Source: an uncultured Chitinophagaceae bacterium (lineage in GTDB: Bacteria > Bacteroidota > Bacteroidia > Chitinophagales > Chitinophagaceae). Taken from it: DNA of 64,000 nt. Below the pieces are notes generated by a model. That model made no database searches, had not been told where the DNA came from, and saw nothing but the letters and a program-made list of their open reading frames with translations. The stretch's first letter is position 1; every line of letters starts with the position of its first letter. Below, one piece after another: positions 9,122 through 18,563 of this stretch. Location of the stretch: assembly GCA_937996595.1 (NCBI GenBank), contig CALKVC010000005.1, positions 1 through 64,000 of the forward strand, written 5' to 3'. The position numbers and the translations under genes were made by a program.

Positions 9122-11164
9122 TCATTTTTTCATTGTTTCCAGTTCCTGCTGCATCCGGAACATCTCATCCCTTAAACGGGCCGCTTCCATAAAATCAAGG
9201 TCCCTGGCTGCCTGCTGCATGCTTTTTTTCACTTTTGCAATGGCTTTTTCCAGTTGCGGGATGGTCTGGTAAGCAACCTGTTCCTCCGCTGCAACAGTTA
9301 CCAGTTCCTCGTCGGGCTGCAGGGCGTATGGATTGGATGGGTCATATCCTTTTACATCCAATACACTGCCCTGTGCAAATACCTGTTCTTTGGTTTTTAT
9401 AATTGTTGTTGGTGTTATTTGATGCTTGATATTATAAGCTATTTGCTTTTCCCTTCTTCTTTGAGTTTCATCAATGGTTTTTTGCATGCTTTCAGTAATC
9501 TTGTCGGCATAAAAAATTACCAGCCCGTCAACATTTCTTGCGGCCCTGCCTGCAGTCTGGGTAAGGCTTCTTTCGTTGCGTAAAAATCCTTCCTTATCCG
9601 CATCCATGATAGCCACCAGCGAAACTTCCGGTAAATCGAGGCCTTCCCTCAGCAGGTTAACACCAACAAGTACATCAATCACACCAAGCCGCAGATCACG
9701 TAAAATTTCAACCCTTTCCAGCGTATCTACATCACTATGAATGTATTTTGATTTTATATGAATCCTTTCCAGGTATTTGTTCATTTCTTCGGCCATGCGT
9801 TTGGTTAAGGTGGTAACCAGCACACGGTCTCCTTTCTTGATGCGTTTATCAATTTCATCCAGCAGGTCGTCAATCTGGTTGATGGAAGGTCTTATTTCTA
9901 TGGGTGGATCCAGCAGGCCGGTGGGGCGAACCACCTGTTCAACCACCACGCCACCGCATTTTTCCAGTTCATAATCACCGGGAGTGGCAGATACATATAC
10001 TGTCTGGTTGGTGAGGTTTTCAAATTCGTGAAAATTCTGAGGCCTGTTATCCATGGCAGATGGCAGGCGAAAGCCATAATCAACCAATACCAGTTTCCGG
10101 CTCCTGTCTCCGCCATACATGCCGCTGATCTGCGGTATGGTCTGGTGGCTTTCATCAATGATGGTCAGGAAATCACGGGGAAAATAATCAAGCAGGCAGA
10201 ATGGCCTGGCACCGGGTTTTCGCCGGTCAAAAAAGCGGGAATAATTTTCAATGCCATTGCAATAACCGAGTTCACGGATCATTTCCAGGTCGTAATTAAC
10301 TCTTTCAGTGATACGCTGTGCTTCAATATATTTTCCGCTGTTTTTAAAATAGTCTGCCTGGGCGGCACATTCATCCTGAATGTCGCTGATCACCTGCGCC
10401 AGCATATCTTTTGGTGCCAGGTACAGGTTGGCCGGAAATATTGCTGCATGGTCTACATGGCTGATTCTTTTTCCACTGCTCAGTTCAAGTGTTTCAATAC
10501 TTTCAATTTCATCTCCAAAAAAACTGATACGGTACCCGAAATCTACATAAGGCAGGTTTATATCAATAGTATCACCCTTTACCCGGAACGTTCCCCTGGT
10601 GAAGTCGCCCTGGCTGCGATGGTACAGCGAGTTAACCAGTGCATGCAAAAATCCCTGCCGGGAAATAACCTGCCCTTTAGATATCCGTATGATCCCATTT
10701 TCATATTCAGTGGGGTTACCCATGCCATAAATGCAACTCACACTGGCAACAACAATGATATCCCTGCGGCCACTCAGCAATTGGGCAGTGGCCTGTAAGC
10801 GGAGTTTATCCAGTTCTTCATTGATGCTCAGGTCTTTTTCAATATAAGTGTTACTAACGGGCAGGTATGCCTCCGGTTGGTAATAATCATAATAAGACAC
10901 AAAATAGCCGACTGCGTTCTCCGGAAAAAACTGCTTGAATTCTCCATATAACTGGGCAACCAATGTCTTGTTATGTGTCATTACCAATGTTGGCCTTTGA
11001 ACATTCTGAATAACATTGGCCATGGTAAAAGTCTTACCGCTTCCGGTAACGCCCAGTAAAGTCTGGTATTTTTCACCACTTTGTATCCCTTCTGTCAGTT
11101 GGCGGATTGCATCAGGCTGGTCTCCCGCCGGAGAATACGTTGCCTGTAACTTGAATGACGACAT
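9122..11164 (-). CDS. uvrB: UvrABC excinuclease subunit B
   Basis: A 680-residue protein, normal for UvrB. It receives damaged DNA from UvrA, opens it with its beta-hairpin and recruits UvrC for dual incision in nucleotide excision repair. Walker A GVTGSGKT is at residues 38-45; the beta-hairpin region shows YYDYYQPEAYLP; the DEAD-like box is DESH; helicase motif VI-like residues (QTAGRAARN) are present; and the C-terminal UVR motif that binds UvrC (AARDLDFMEAARLRDEM) is intact. No uvrA or uvrC is in the window. Confidence 0.97.
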   Translation of the reverse strand: MSSFKLQATYSPAGDQPDAIRQLTEGIQSGEKYQTLLGVTGSGKTFTMANVIQNVQRPTLVMTHNKTLVAQLYGEFKQFFPENAVGYFVSYYDYYQPEAYLPVSNTYIEKDLSINEELDKLRLQATAQLLSGRRDIIVVASVSCIYGMGNPTEYENGIIRISKGQVISRQGFLHALVNSLYHRSQGDFTRGTFRVKGDTIDINLPYVDFGYRISFFGDEIESIETLELSSGKRISHVDHAAIFPANLYLAPKDMLAQVISDIQDECAAQADYFKNSGKYIEAQRITERVNYDLEMIRELGYCNGIENYSRFFDRRKPGARPFCLLDYFPRDFLTIIDESHQTIPQISGMYGGDRSRKLVLVDYGFRLPSAMDNRPQNFHEFENLTNQTVYVSATPGDYELEKCGGVVVEQVVRPTGLLDPPIEIRPSINQIDDLLDEIDKRIKKGDRVLVTTLTKRMAEEMNKYLERIHIKSKYIHSDVDTLERVEILRDLRLGVIDVLVGVNLLREGLDLPEVSLVAIMDADKEGFLRNERSLTQTAGRAARNVDGLVIFYADKITESMQKTIDETQRRREKQIAYNIKHQITPTTIIKTKEQVFAQGSVLDVKGYDPSNPYALQPDEELVTVAAEEQVAYQTIPQLEKAIAKVKKSMQQAARDLDFMEAARLRDEMFRMQQELETMKK

Positions 11165-11358
11165 CCGTGTTATTTAATATTAGAGTGTATAAAATTAATA
11201 CAATACCATGAAGCGCCGTGCTGAAAAAATATCGTTTATACGACCGGTTTATTCGGTTTGAAGGATCTTTCATTACCAGTCTGCCACTTATATATTTATA
11301 TTAACGTTAATTGTTTTGAATAATTGAGATTTAGGCTTACCATCCGGCCTAATAATCG

Positions 11359-11366
11359 TACCTTTG
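11359..11366 (+). promoter_or_regulatory. Candidate -7 element upstream of typA
   Basis: TACCTTTG matches the Bacteroidota -7 consensus TAnnTTTG exactly. A TTG at the expected -33 distance is not seen. It implies a leader of about 89 nt before the ATG at 11459. The rest of the 294-bp uvrB-typA divergent spacer shows no gene. Confidence 0.5.
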
Positions 11367-11458
11367 CGCCCATTTTGGTTTATTCTTTTGGTGGATGGAC
11401 GGGAATTATACCTGGTACAGGCCATCAGGAAAGTAAACAAATAAAAAAGTAAAAAATA

Positions 11459-13267
11459 ATGAATATTCGAAACATCGCCATCATCGCCCACGTAGATCAT
11501 GGTAAAACAACGCTGGTTGATAAGATTCTTCATGCAACAAAGGTCTTCAGGGAAAACCAGGAAACAGGTGAGCTTATCATGGACAGCAATGACCTGGAGC
11601 GGGAACGCGGTATAACCATTTTCAGCAAAAACGTTTCAGTTACCTATAAAGATGTAAAGATCAATGTGATTGATACACCTGGTCACTCCGATTTTGGAGG
11701 GGAAGTGGAAAGGGTATTGAAAATGGCAGATGGTGTTTTACTGTTAGTTGATGCATTTGAAGGTCCAATGCCGCAAACACGTTTTGTGTTACAGAAAGCG
11801 CTGGCGCTGGGCCTGCACCCTATTGTGGTAATCAATAAAGTAGATAAGCCGAATTGCCGGCCAGATGAAGTGCACGATGCCGTTTTTGAATTGTTCTTTA
11901 ACCTGGATGCTACTGAAGAGCAGCTTGATTTTCCAACCATCTATGGCAGCAGTAAGAACGGATGGATGAACACATCGTTGACTGAAACAACTAATATCCT
12001 GCCCTTGCTGGATGCAATCCTGGAATTTGTTCCTGAACCAAAAGTGAATGAAGGCGCTACGCAGATGCAAATCACATCCCTGGATTACTCTTCCTTCCTG
12101 GGAAGGATTGCGGTAGGAAAGGTTGCCAGGGGAAGCATCAGGGAAAACCAGCAGATCGCATTATTGCAGGCAGATGGAACGATGAAGAAAATGAAGATCA
12201 AGGAACTGTATGTTTTTGAAGGGATGGGCAAGAAGAAAGTGGCGGAGGTATTTGCCGGTGATATCTGTGCTGTTGTTGGCCTGGATGATTTTAATATCGG
12301 GGATACCATAGCAGATGTAGACAATCCGGAAGCCCTGCCCGTGATAAGTGTGGATGAACCAACCATGAGCATGTTGTTCAGCATTAACAATTCTCCGTTT
12401 TTTGGTAAGGAAGGAAAGTTTGTAACCAGCCGCCATTTACGCGACAGGCTTATGAAAGAAACGGAAAAAAACCTGGCCTTACGGGTGGAAGACAGTGATA
12501 ATGCGGACAGCTTCCTGGTTTATGGTCGCGGGATCCTTCACCTGGGTATATTGATTGAAACCATGCGCAGGGAAGGCTTTGAACTTACTGTAGGCCAGCC
12601 ACAGGTACTGGTAAAAAATATCGACGGCGTTAAATGCGAGCCATATGAAATTCTGGTAGTGGATGTACCGTCAGAGTTCAGCGGCAAAGTGATTGACCTG
12701 GTTACACAGCGGAAAGGGGAAATGCATGTGATGGAAACCAAGGGCGACATGCAGCATCTTGAATTTGAAATACCGTCCAGGGGCCTGATAGGGTTAAGGA
12801 GCAATATGCTCACGAGCACCGCTGGAGAAGCGGTTATGGCTCACCGTTTTAGTGAGTATAAACCATGGAAGGGTGTTATTCCCGGAAGGAACAACGGGGT
12901 GTTGCTTTCAAAAACAACTGAAAAAACAACAGCATATTCAATTGATAAGTTGCAGGACAGGGGCCGTTTTTTTGTAGATCCGGGAGATGATGTGTATGCA
13001 GGCCAGATCATAGCCGAACATATCAAGCCAGGTGACCTGGTAGTAAATGCAACAGAAGCTAAAAAACTGACAAACCACCGGGCAAGCGGCTCCGACGATG
13101 CTTCTAAGGCAGCGCCAAAGATCCAGATGTCGCTGGAAGAATGTATGGAATATATTCAGGCTGATGAATGCATAGAAGTAACGCCTAAAAGTGTCCGCCT
13201 GCGTAAGACAATCCTGAATGAGGAAGACCGTAAACGGGCATCTAAAGCAGTAGCGGTGGAGGCATAA
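11459..13267 (+). CDS. typA: Ribosome-associated GTPase TypA/BipA
   Basis: A 602-residue translational GTPase related to EF-G and LepA, acting on the ribosome in stress adaptation and 50S assembly. The G motifs are clear: AHVDHGKT (residues 10-17), RERGITI, DTPGHSDFGGEVERV and NKVDKP. The C-terminal half carries the EF-G-like domains and the BipA-specific C-terminal region (LIGLRSNMLT, NHRASGSDD). The start is well placed at the first residue of the beta strand before the P-loop. It is monocistronic, with a strong terminator 20 bp after the stop. Confidence 0.97.
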   Translation: MNIRNIAIIAHVDHGKTTLVDKILHATKVFRENQETGELIMDSNDLERERGITIFSKNVSVTYKDVKINVIDTPGHSDFGGEVERVLKMADGVLLLVDAFEGPMPQTRFVLQKALALGLHPIVVINKVDKPNCRPDEVHDAVFELFFNLDATEEQLDFPTIYGSSKNGWMNTSLTETTNILPLLDAILEFVPEPKVNEGATQMQITSLDYSSFLGRIAVGKVARGSIRENQQIALLQADGTMKKMKIKELYVFEGMGKKKVAEVFAGDICAVVGLDDFNIGDTIADVDNPEALPVISVDEPTMSMLFSINNSPFFGKEGKFVTSRHLRDRLMKETEKNLALRVEDSDNADSFLVYGRGILHLGILIETMRREGFELTVGQPQVLVKNIDGVKCEPYEILVVDVPSEFSGKVIDLVTQRKGEMHVMETKGDMQHLEFEIPSRGLIGLRSNMLTSTAGEAVMAHRFSEYKPWKGVIPGRNNGVLLSKTTEKTTAYSIDKLQDRGRFFVDPGDDVYAGQIIAEHIKPGDLVVNATEAKKLTNHRASGSDDASKAAPKIQMSLEECMEYIQADECIEVTPKSVRLRKTILNEEDRKRASKAVAVEA

Positions 13268-13286
13268 CTATTTATATTACTATATC

Positions 13287-13315
13287 AAATCCGCCCGGGA
13301 GGCGGATTTTTTTTT
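13287..13315 (+). terminator. Intrinsic terminator of typA
   Basis: A 9-bp stem (AAATCCGCC, 13287-13295, with GGCGGATTT, 13301-13309) with a 5-nt loop runs into a T tract ending at 13315. Confidence 0.92.
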
Positions 13316-13360
13316 AGCTGCAATTACTCAAATACAGCAGGTGATGGCTGTATTTTATGC

Positions 13361-13389
13361 TTGCATTCGCAGCATTTCAATTATTTTTG
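13361..13389 (+). promoter_or_regulatory. Bacteroidota promoter placing the start site at the ATG of the CxxC protein
   Basis: TTG at 13361-13363 and TATTTTTG at 13382-13389 are separated by 18 nt, a near-consensus -33/-7 pair. The start site expected a few bases after the -7 element falls at about 13393-13396, the position of the ATG at 13394, suggesting a leaderless or near-leaderless message. The element also shows that the upstream TTG is not the translation start. Confidence 0.6.
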
Positions 13390-13393
13390 CAGT

Positions 13394-13630
13394 ATGAAAA
13401 AATGCCTCATTGTAATTGCTGTTTTCATGTTGCTGGTTTTCATTCAAGCCGATGCGGCTGCCCAGTGTGCCATGTGTACAAAAACAGCGCAGCAACTGGG
13501 TGAAAAACCTGCACTGGGTTTAAATTCCGGCATTTTATACCTCATGCTGATGCCATTTGCCATCATGGGTTATATAGCATATCGCTGGTGGAAAGGCAGG
13601 GTTACATCAGAAGAAGAAAATACGTTTTAG
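13394..13630 (+). CDS. Small membrane protein with a CxxC motif after the signal sequence
   Basis: A 78-residue protein with an N-terminal signal sequence (MKKCLIVIAVFMLLVF...), a CAMC motif straight after the predicted cleavage region, a second hydrophobic segment (about residues 48-67, ILYLMLMPFAIMGYIAYRWW) and a short charged acidic tail. The CxxC would face the periplasm and could bind metal or take part in thiol exchange, but no function is assigned. The ATG at 13394 is preferred over a TTG at 13361 because it gives a proper signal sequence and sits after the promoter. Confidence 0.75.
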   Translation: MKKCLIVIAVFMLLVFIQADAAAQCAMCTKTAQQLGEKPALGLNSGILYLMLMPFAIMGYIAYRWWKGRVTSEEENTF

Positions 13631-13641
13631 TTTTCAGCAAA

Positions 13642-14802
13642 TTACAGCGTATCCAGTTTTGTTTTTAATTTTTCCGCATAAGGTGATTTCAACTCCTCGA
13701 GGATAGAAATTTTCTTTAAAACTTCCGGCTTATTCTTAAGGGCAAGAAAACATAAACCTGCATAATAATGGGGAAGTGTGTTTTTTGCATCAAGTGTAAT
13801 AGATTTTTCAAGATTAGTAAGGGCGTTTTGGTATTCGCCCATTGCATAATAACTATAGCCTATTTCTGTTAGAGCAGTCTTATAATCCTTGTCTAAAGCA
13901 ATTGCTTTTTTCAGGTAACCTACAGCAGTAAGGTATTGTTGTTTGTTATTATAGCACCATCCTGCACTGTAATGGGCTTTTTTGCTTTCAGGGTTAATTT
14001 CTGCCGCTTTCAGGTAATTGGCAAGCCCCTCATCCGTATTTTTATTAAGTATCCTTTGCACATCACCAATGCCAAGATAAGGAACATGAGATGCAGGTTT
14101 CAATGCAATTGATTTATTATACTGGATAATTGCATTTTCGGCGTCCTTAAGTTTGTAATAGGCATACCCGAGTTCATCATAACATGTTGGTTCGTCACTT
14201 TTTAATTCCAATGACTTTTTAAATGAAATGATGGCATCTTCAAATTTTCCCTGTTCATTTTCTGCATATCCTTTCTTGTAATAGAATAAAGGGCTTGTAA
14301 TTGTTTCTGCATGAATGATATACTGTTTAAAGTTGTCGAGCGCCTTAGCATATTCCTGCCTGCTGTAATGAAGGTCACCCAGGTATTTATAGGCAAGGGC
14401 AAATTCGTCATCCAGTTCCAGGCATTTATTATAATGTATCATGGCCACATCGTCTTTTTTTAACTGGTAATTGGCATATCCAAGTTCCAGGTAGAGTTTA
14501 GGCGCATCCGGCCACTCTTTTTTGGCCCTGGTTAGATAAGAAACAGCATCTTCATATTTTCCCATTTCATTATAACACCACCCTGTTTCATACAGGGCTT
14601 CCCTGTACACAGGGTTTATTGCCAATGCTTTCTTATATGATTCAATGGCTTTATCACATTTTTTTTCTCCTTTCAGTTTAAGGCCTTCATTAAAAAATCC
14701 GGCTGCTTTTGAATCTGCATCCTGTGAAAATGAAACTCCGGTGAAGAGTAATAAAGAAAAGCAAACGGCTAAAAACCTTGAAATTTGGTTGTTGTTTTTC
14801 AT
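13642..14802 (-). CDS. Secreted tetratricopeptide-repeat protein
   Basis: A 386-residue protein. The N-terminal signal peptide (about 1-26, ending VSFSQ) is followed by about nine or ten TPR units of 34 residues covering nearly all of the protein, with repeated patterns such as YKKALAINP, YNKCLELDD and YNKSIALKP. TPR arrays are helical scaffolds for protein binding. The signal peptide puts it in the periplasm or on the outer membrane, where such proteins often serve envelope assembly or secretion. No enzymatic domain is present. It ends 11 bp from the convergent CxxC gene. Confidence 0.85.
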   Translation of the reverse strand: MKNNNQISRFLAVCFSLLLFTGVSFSQDADSKAAGFFNEGLKLKGEKKCDKAIESYKKALAINPVYREALYETGWCYNEMGKYEDAVSYLTRAKKEWPDAPKLYLELGYANYQLKKDDVAMIHYNKCLELDDEFALAYKYLGDLHYSRQEYAKALDNFKQYIIHAETITSPLFYYKKGYAENEQGKFEDAIISFKKSLELKSDEPTCYDELGYAYYKLKDAENAIIQYNKSIALKPASHVPYLGIGDVQRILNKNTDEGLANYLKAAEINPESKKAHYSAGWCYNNKQQYLTAVGYLKKAIALDKDYKTALTEIGYSYYAMGEYQNALTNLEKSITLDAKNTLPHYYAGLCFLALKNKPEVLKKISILEELKSPYAEKLKTKLDTL

Positions 14803-14913
14803 GTTGATAGATATTTAATAAGTCTGTAAAATCATAATTAACTGCAACAGGATAGTAACGGTTTATTCCTGATATTATTGGAATGGCCGTCATATTATTC
14901 ACCTGCATCCCGC

Positions 14914-16032
14914 TTACAAAGCAGGTAAATATTTTTTTAGTAAGGCAACAAATTTCGCCTCGTAGGGTTGCGGGTATTTTTCAAGGAAAACAGCATATGC
15001 ATGCTCACCCATCAGCGCCCATTGATTCTTTTGTGACCACGCAATATCAAGTTGTTCGCCCAGGTCTTTTTCAGTAACAGCCAACGTGATAAATCCATTA
15101 TACCCTGGTTTTACCCATTCCGGCATATCGCCAACCCGGCTTACCAGGCATGGCTTTCCCATAGCCATTGCTTCTATTACACTGATAGGCATAGCGTCGA
15201 AATGAGTTGCCTGAATAAGGAGGGCAGATTTGGCAAGTACCTGCTTCACCTCATTGGTATGCCCTTTTAAGAAGACCTTATCTTCCAGGTTAAGGTCTTT
15301 TATCAAGGCCGCCAGCATGGCTTTATCTCTCCCCTCACCGTAAATATGTAATTCCCATTCCCTGTTTTTCCATTGGCTACCGGCAAAACACTTAATTAGT
15401 ATATCCTGTGCTTTCCTGTTTGTATCAAGTGCCCCCAATGCAAGAAATACAGGTTTGGATACATCGTATGAGGAAGCCGGTAATGTAACCAGTGCCGGGA
15501 AAGTGATTGGGCTGTACGTTACTTCTTTATGCTTACCCTCAATGCCATATTCACTTTCCAGCATGCGGTAAATTATTTTGGTAGCTGCATTACATAATGC
15601 TGCATGGCTAATCCATGCTTTAAGTACATGAACCGTTGATGATTTTAGTCCGGCGCCTAACTGGTAATTATGAAAACTTAAGGCGTAAGGAGGTAATTTT
15701 TTATATAGGCGCTTAAATGGCCCGTGTGCGATATCATGCCAGCCACCCTGGTTAACATAGGCAGCATCATAATCATGAAAAGGTATTTTATTTAAAAAGC
15801 GCCTCAATGTCCATTTACCGAAAATGCCTTTACCTTTTTGTGGTAACAGGTAAATCTGGCATCCGTTATTTTTCAATATTTCCAGTTTGGGTATCTTTTC
15901 ATTCCAGTGAAATACACAAACAGCAACCCGGTATCCGTTACGGCTCATCCACAAAGCTGCCTGGTACCATTGTTCTTCACTGCCACCCCAGGCAGAACCG
16001 TTCATTACCGATATAAAGAGGATGGATTTCAT
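14914..16032 (-). CDS. Glycosyltransferase family 4 (GT-B)
   Basis: A 372-residue GT-B enzyme. The N-terminal acceptor half begins with a GT4-type loop (SAWGGSEEQWYQAALWM). The C-terminal donor half has the nucleotide-sugar elements LALGALDTNRKAQDILI, HIYGEGRDKAM, FLKGHTNEV and the EX7E-type SVIEAMAMGKPCLVS. It probably adds a sugar to a lipopolysaccharide or surface glycan. It is divergently transcribed from the FkbM/GT25 pair, which suggests a shared glycan role. The sugar specificity cannot be read. Confidence 0.88.
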   Translation of the reverse strand: MKSILFISVMNGSAWGGSEEQWYQAALWMSRNGYRVAVCVFHWNEKIPKLEILKNNGCQIYLLPQKGKGIFGKWTLRRFLNKIPFHDYDAAYVNQGGWHDIAHGPFKRLYKKLPPYALSFHNYQLGAGLKSSTVHVLKAWISHAALCNAATKIIYRMLESEYGIEGKHKEVTYSPITFPALVTLPASSYDVSKPVFLALGALDTNRKAQDILIKCFAGSQWKNREWELHIYGEGRDKAMLAALIKDLNLEDKVFLKGHTNEVKQVLAKSALLIQATHFDAMPISVIEAMAMGKPCLVSRVGDMPEWVKPGYNGFITLAVTEKDLGEQLDIAWSQKNQWALMGEHAYAVFLEKYPQPYEAKFVALLKKYLPAL

Positions 16033-16122
16033 GATTTTGTTAATGCAATTTAGTTGATACTCAAAATGTATCGCTCATATTTTTTATCTAACTTACGCCA
16101 TTAACCACCGGCAAACGATTTC

Positions 16123-16860
16123 ATGTCACGCTTACAAACACTAAAAGAATACCTGCCATTACCGGAAGCCCTTTCATTTTATTTCAAACTTAAATCCGGG
16201 AAAGGCCGTGGCCTGAGGCTGAAAAAATTGCTACACCCTTTTTCATTGAGGGATAATCCGTTTGATTACGCCACGTTTGAAGAAGTGTTGTTAAGGGAAG
16301 AATACGCTATTGAGCTTGACTTTGAGCCTTCCAGGATAATTGATGCAGGAGCAAATATCGGCTTAACAGCCCTTTTTTTTGCAAACAGGTTTCCTCAAAG
16401 CCGTATCATTTCACTGGAACCGGATGCTGAAAATTATGAATGGCTTGTCAGCAATACCAAACCGTACCCGAACATTATTCCAGTAAAATGTGGTTTATGG
16501 GACCATGATACTTTTCTGCAGGTGATTGATGAAGGCCATGGGAACAATGCGTTTACTGTTAAGGAAACAACGGAAACGTCTGGCGGAGCAATAAAAGCGC
16601 TTTCAATACCTGCCATCATGAAAGAACAAAAATGGGATTCAATTGATTTGTTGAAAATTGATATAGAAGGTTCAGAAAAAACCGTCTTTGAGCATAATTA
16701 TGAATCATGGCTGCCATTGGTGAAAGTGCTTGTAATTGAATTGCACGACAGGATGGTAAAGGGCGCTTCTTCAGCAGTATTTGAAGCAGTTGGGAAATAT
16801 GATTTTTCATTTGGAATTAAAGGGGAAAATATCGTTTTCAGCAATAATGCAAAACTGTAA
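16123..16860 (+). CDS. FkbM-family SAM-dependent methyltransferase
   Basis: A 245-residue protein. The SAM-binding motif IIDAGANIGLTALFFANRF lies around residues 67-85, followed by IISLEPDAENY (acidic loop) and the FkbM-typical LLKIDIEGSEKTVFE. FkbM enzymes O-methylate sugars or polyketides; with glycosyltransferases on both sides, sugar methylation on a surface glycan is likely. The next gene begins 30 bp later in the same frame, right after this gene's TAA. Confidence 0.9.
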   Translation: MSRLQTLKEYLPLPEALSFYFKLKSGKGRGLRLKKLLHPFSLRDNPFDYATFEEVLLREEYAIELDFEPSRIIDAGANIGLTALFFANRFPQSRIISLEPDAENYEWLVSNTKPYPNIIPVKCGLWDHDTFLQVIDEGHGNNAFTVKETTETSGGAIKALSIPAIMKEQKWDSIDLLKIDIEGSEKTVFEHNYESWLPLVKVLVIELHDRMVKGASSAVFEAVGKYDFSFGIKGENIVFSNNAKL

Positions 16861-16890
16861 ATCATTTCTATAAAACGTAATATTCTTAAT

Positions 16891-17673
16891 TTGTTGGCTA
16901 TTCCCACAGATACAATCAGGTTCCTGCAACAATATTTTGACAAAATATTGGTAGTGTCTGTACCTCGTTTTACCGACAGGCATGCACGTGTACACGAACG
17001 GTTGCAAAGCCTTCCATTCGAATTCTTCTGGGGGGCCGATAAATTATTGCTTGATTTGGAAAAGGCAAAAAAAGACGGCACATACGATGAGGCCGCTGCA
17101 AAGAAGCGTCAACGGCAGGGAAAACCGCTCAGCCAGGGAGAACTGGCCTGTTCACTCTCTCACCGGCTTGTATATGAAGCAATCATAGAGCATGGCTGGA
17201 AAAAAACGCTTGTATTGGAAGACGATGTGTGGCCATTGTTTGATAACATGCCATTGTTAGAAGAAGCCATGAATGAACTGCCTTTGTCATGGGACCTGGT
17301 GTACCTCGGTTACCTGAAACATGAGCAGGTAACGGCAGCGCTTAAGCGTAAACAGTTGTTTTATAAGCTACTCAGCGGCTTGGGAATGATGAAATGGAAT
17401 TATAAAATGGCCAGTAACCTGTTACCCCGTTATTTCAGTCAGCATTTGAAACAAGCCGGCTTCCACGACTGCACTCATGCATATGCCATTAGCCTGGAAG
17501 GAGCCAGGAAATTGGTTAAAGAACAAACGCCGGTGATATACCGGGCAGACGACCTGTTATCGCATACCATTTTACAGGGAAAGCTGTCAGCTTTTGTAAC
17601 CGAACCCAAGTTTTTTGACCAGGAGGATTTTCATGTTACAGAAAAGGATTCAAAAATTAAGGAAACGGTTTAG
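16891..17673 (+). CDS. Glycosyltransferase family 25 (LPS-type)
   Basis: About 260 residues of a GT25 enzyme, the family that adds galactose or related sugars to lipooligosaccharide. Visible hallmarks are the N-terminal KILVVSVPRFTDRHARV strand-loop, GELACSLSHRLVYE and the metal-binding VLEDDV. No ATG is available before the conserved N-terminus, so TTG at 16891 is the best start. The frame is open all the way back to the TAA of the FkbM gene, so ATT/ATA starts or readthrough cannot be excluded. The stop overlaps the convergent meaB stop by 4 bp. Confidence 0.85.
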   Translation: MLAIPTDTIRFLQQYFDKILVVSVPRFTDRHARVHERLQSLPFEFFWGADKLLLDLEKAKKDGTYDEAAAKKRQRQGKPLSQGELACSLSHRLVYEAIIEHGWKKTLVLEDDVWPLFDNMPLLEEAMNELPLSWDLVYLGYLKHEQVTAALKRKQLFYKLLSGLGMMKWNYKMASNLLPRYFSQHLKQAGFHDCTHAYAISLEGARKLVKEQTPVIYRADDLLSHTILQGKLSAFVTEPKFFDQEDFHVTEKDSKIKETV

Positions 17674-18563
17674 TAATATTCCCTGATAAACGTATACAGG
17701 TTAAATTCGTTTCCCGAAGCTTCAATCTTTTTTTTAAGGTCGGCTTTATCAATACCGGCCATTCTTTTTTGCTGTATCAGGTAATATGCTTTTTCTGCCA
17801 GCAACCAGAAATGCCTGCTGTTTATTTTTTGTTTCGCAATAATTTGAAGGAGTAAACCATATAGTTCATCAATTCCTTCTTTTTTTGAAGCGATTGTTTT
17901 TACAACCGGCACTTCTTCCGTCCTGCGGCTGAATGAAGGTGCCAGCATCAGTTTCAGGTTATTTACAAACAGTTCGGCATCGGGCCGGTCAGATTTATTT
18001 ACAACAAATAGGTCGGCTATTTCCATCAGCCCGGCTTTCATGCTTTGTACATCGTCTCCGGCTTCCGGTACCAGCACAACTGCAGTAACATCTGCCAGGC
18101 CGGCAATTTCAATTTCACTTTGCCCCACACCTACCGTTTCCACTATGATAATATCAAAACCGCCCGCTTTCATCAGGTCGCTTATTTCTATTATTTTCGG
18201 GTGCAATCCACCGAGAGAACCCCTTGTTGCAAGTGATCGTATAAACACATCCGGGTTGTTATACCACTGGCTCATCCTGATCCTGTCGCCCAGTAATGAA
18301 CCGAGGTTGAATGGGGAAGAAGGGTCAACACATAAAATACCGGTCTTTTTACCATCTTGTACAAACTGGCTGATCAATGCATCAGTGAGGGTGCTTTTTC
18401 CTGCACCGGGAGGCCCGGTCAAGCCAATAATTGGGGTACGATTCCCGGGAATCAGCTGTAATAATTTTTCATATCCCGGCACTTCATTTTCAACCAGTGA
18501 AATACACCTGGCCAGCGTTTTCCGGTTTCCTTCCTGTATTGATTGTAATAATTGCTGCCACAT
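17670..18563 (-). CDS. meaB: Methylmalonyl-CoA mutase-associated GTPase MeaB/ArgK
   Basis: A 297-residue G3E-type P-loop GTPase that guards and loads adenosylcobalamin-dependent acyl-CoA mutases. The Walker A GPPGAGKST is at about residues 50-58; the LCVDPSSPF switch, RGSLGGLHP, the ETVGVGQSE switch and the NKSD specificity motif are all present. It is a standalone MeaB, not fused to a mutase. No mutase subunit gene lies in the window. It is convergent with the GT25 gene. Confidence 0.94.
   Translation of the reverse strand: MWQQLLQSIQEGNRKTLARCISLVENEVPGYEKLLQLIPGNRTPIIGLTGPPGAGKSTLTDALISQFVQDGKKTGILCVDPSSPFNLGSLLGDRIRMSQWYNNPDVFIRSLATRGSLGGLHPKIIEISDLMKAGGFDIIIVETVGVGQSEIEIAGLADVTAVVLVPEAGDDVQSMKAGLMEIADLFVVNKSDRPDAELFVNNLKLMLAPSFSRRTEEVPVVKTIASKKEGIDELYGLLLQIIAKQKINSRHFWLLAEKAYYLIQQKRMAGIDKADLKKKIEASGNEFNLYTFIREYY

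Noticed and set aside
10028..10798. 256-codon frame antisense to uvrB
   Set aside because: It lies wholly inside uvrB in the opposite strand and has no recognisable domain.
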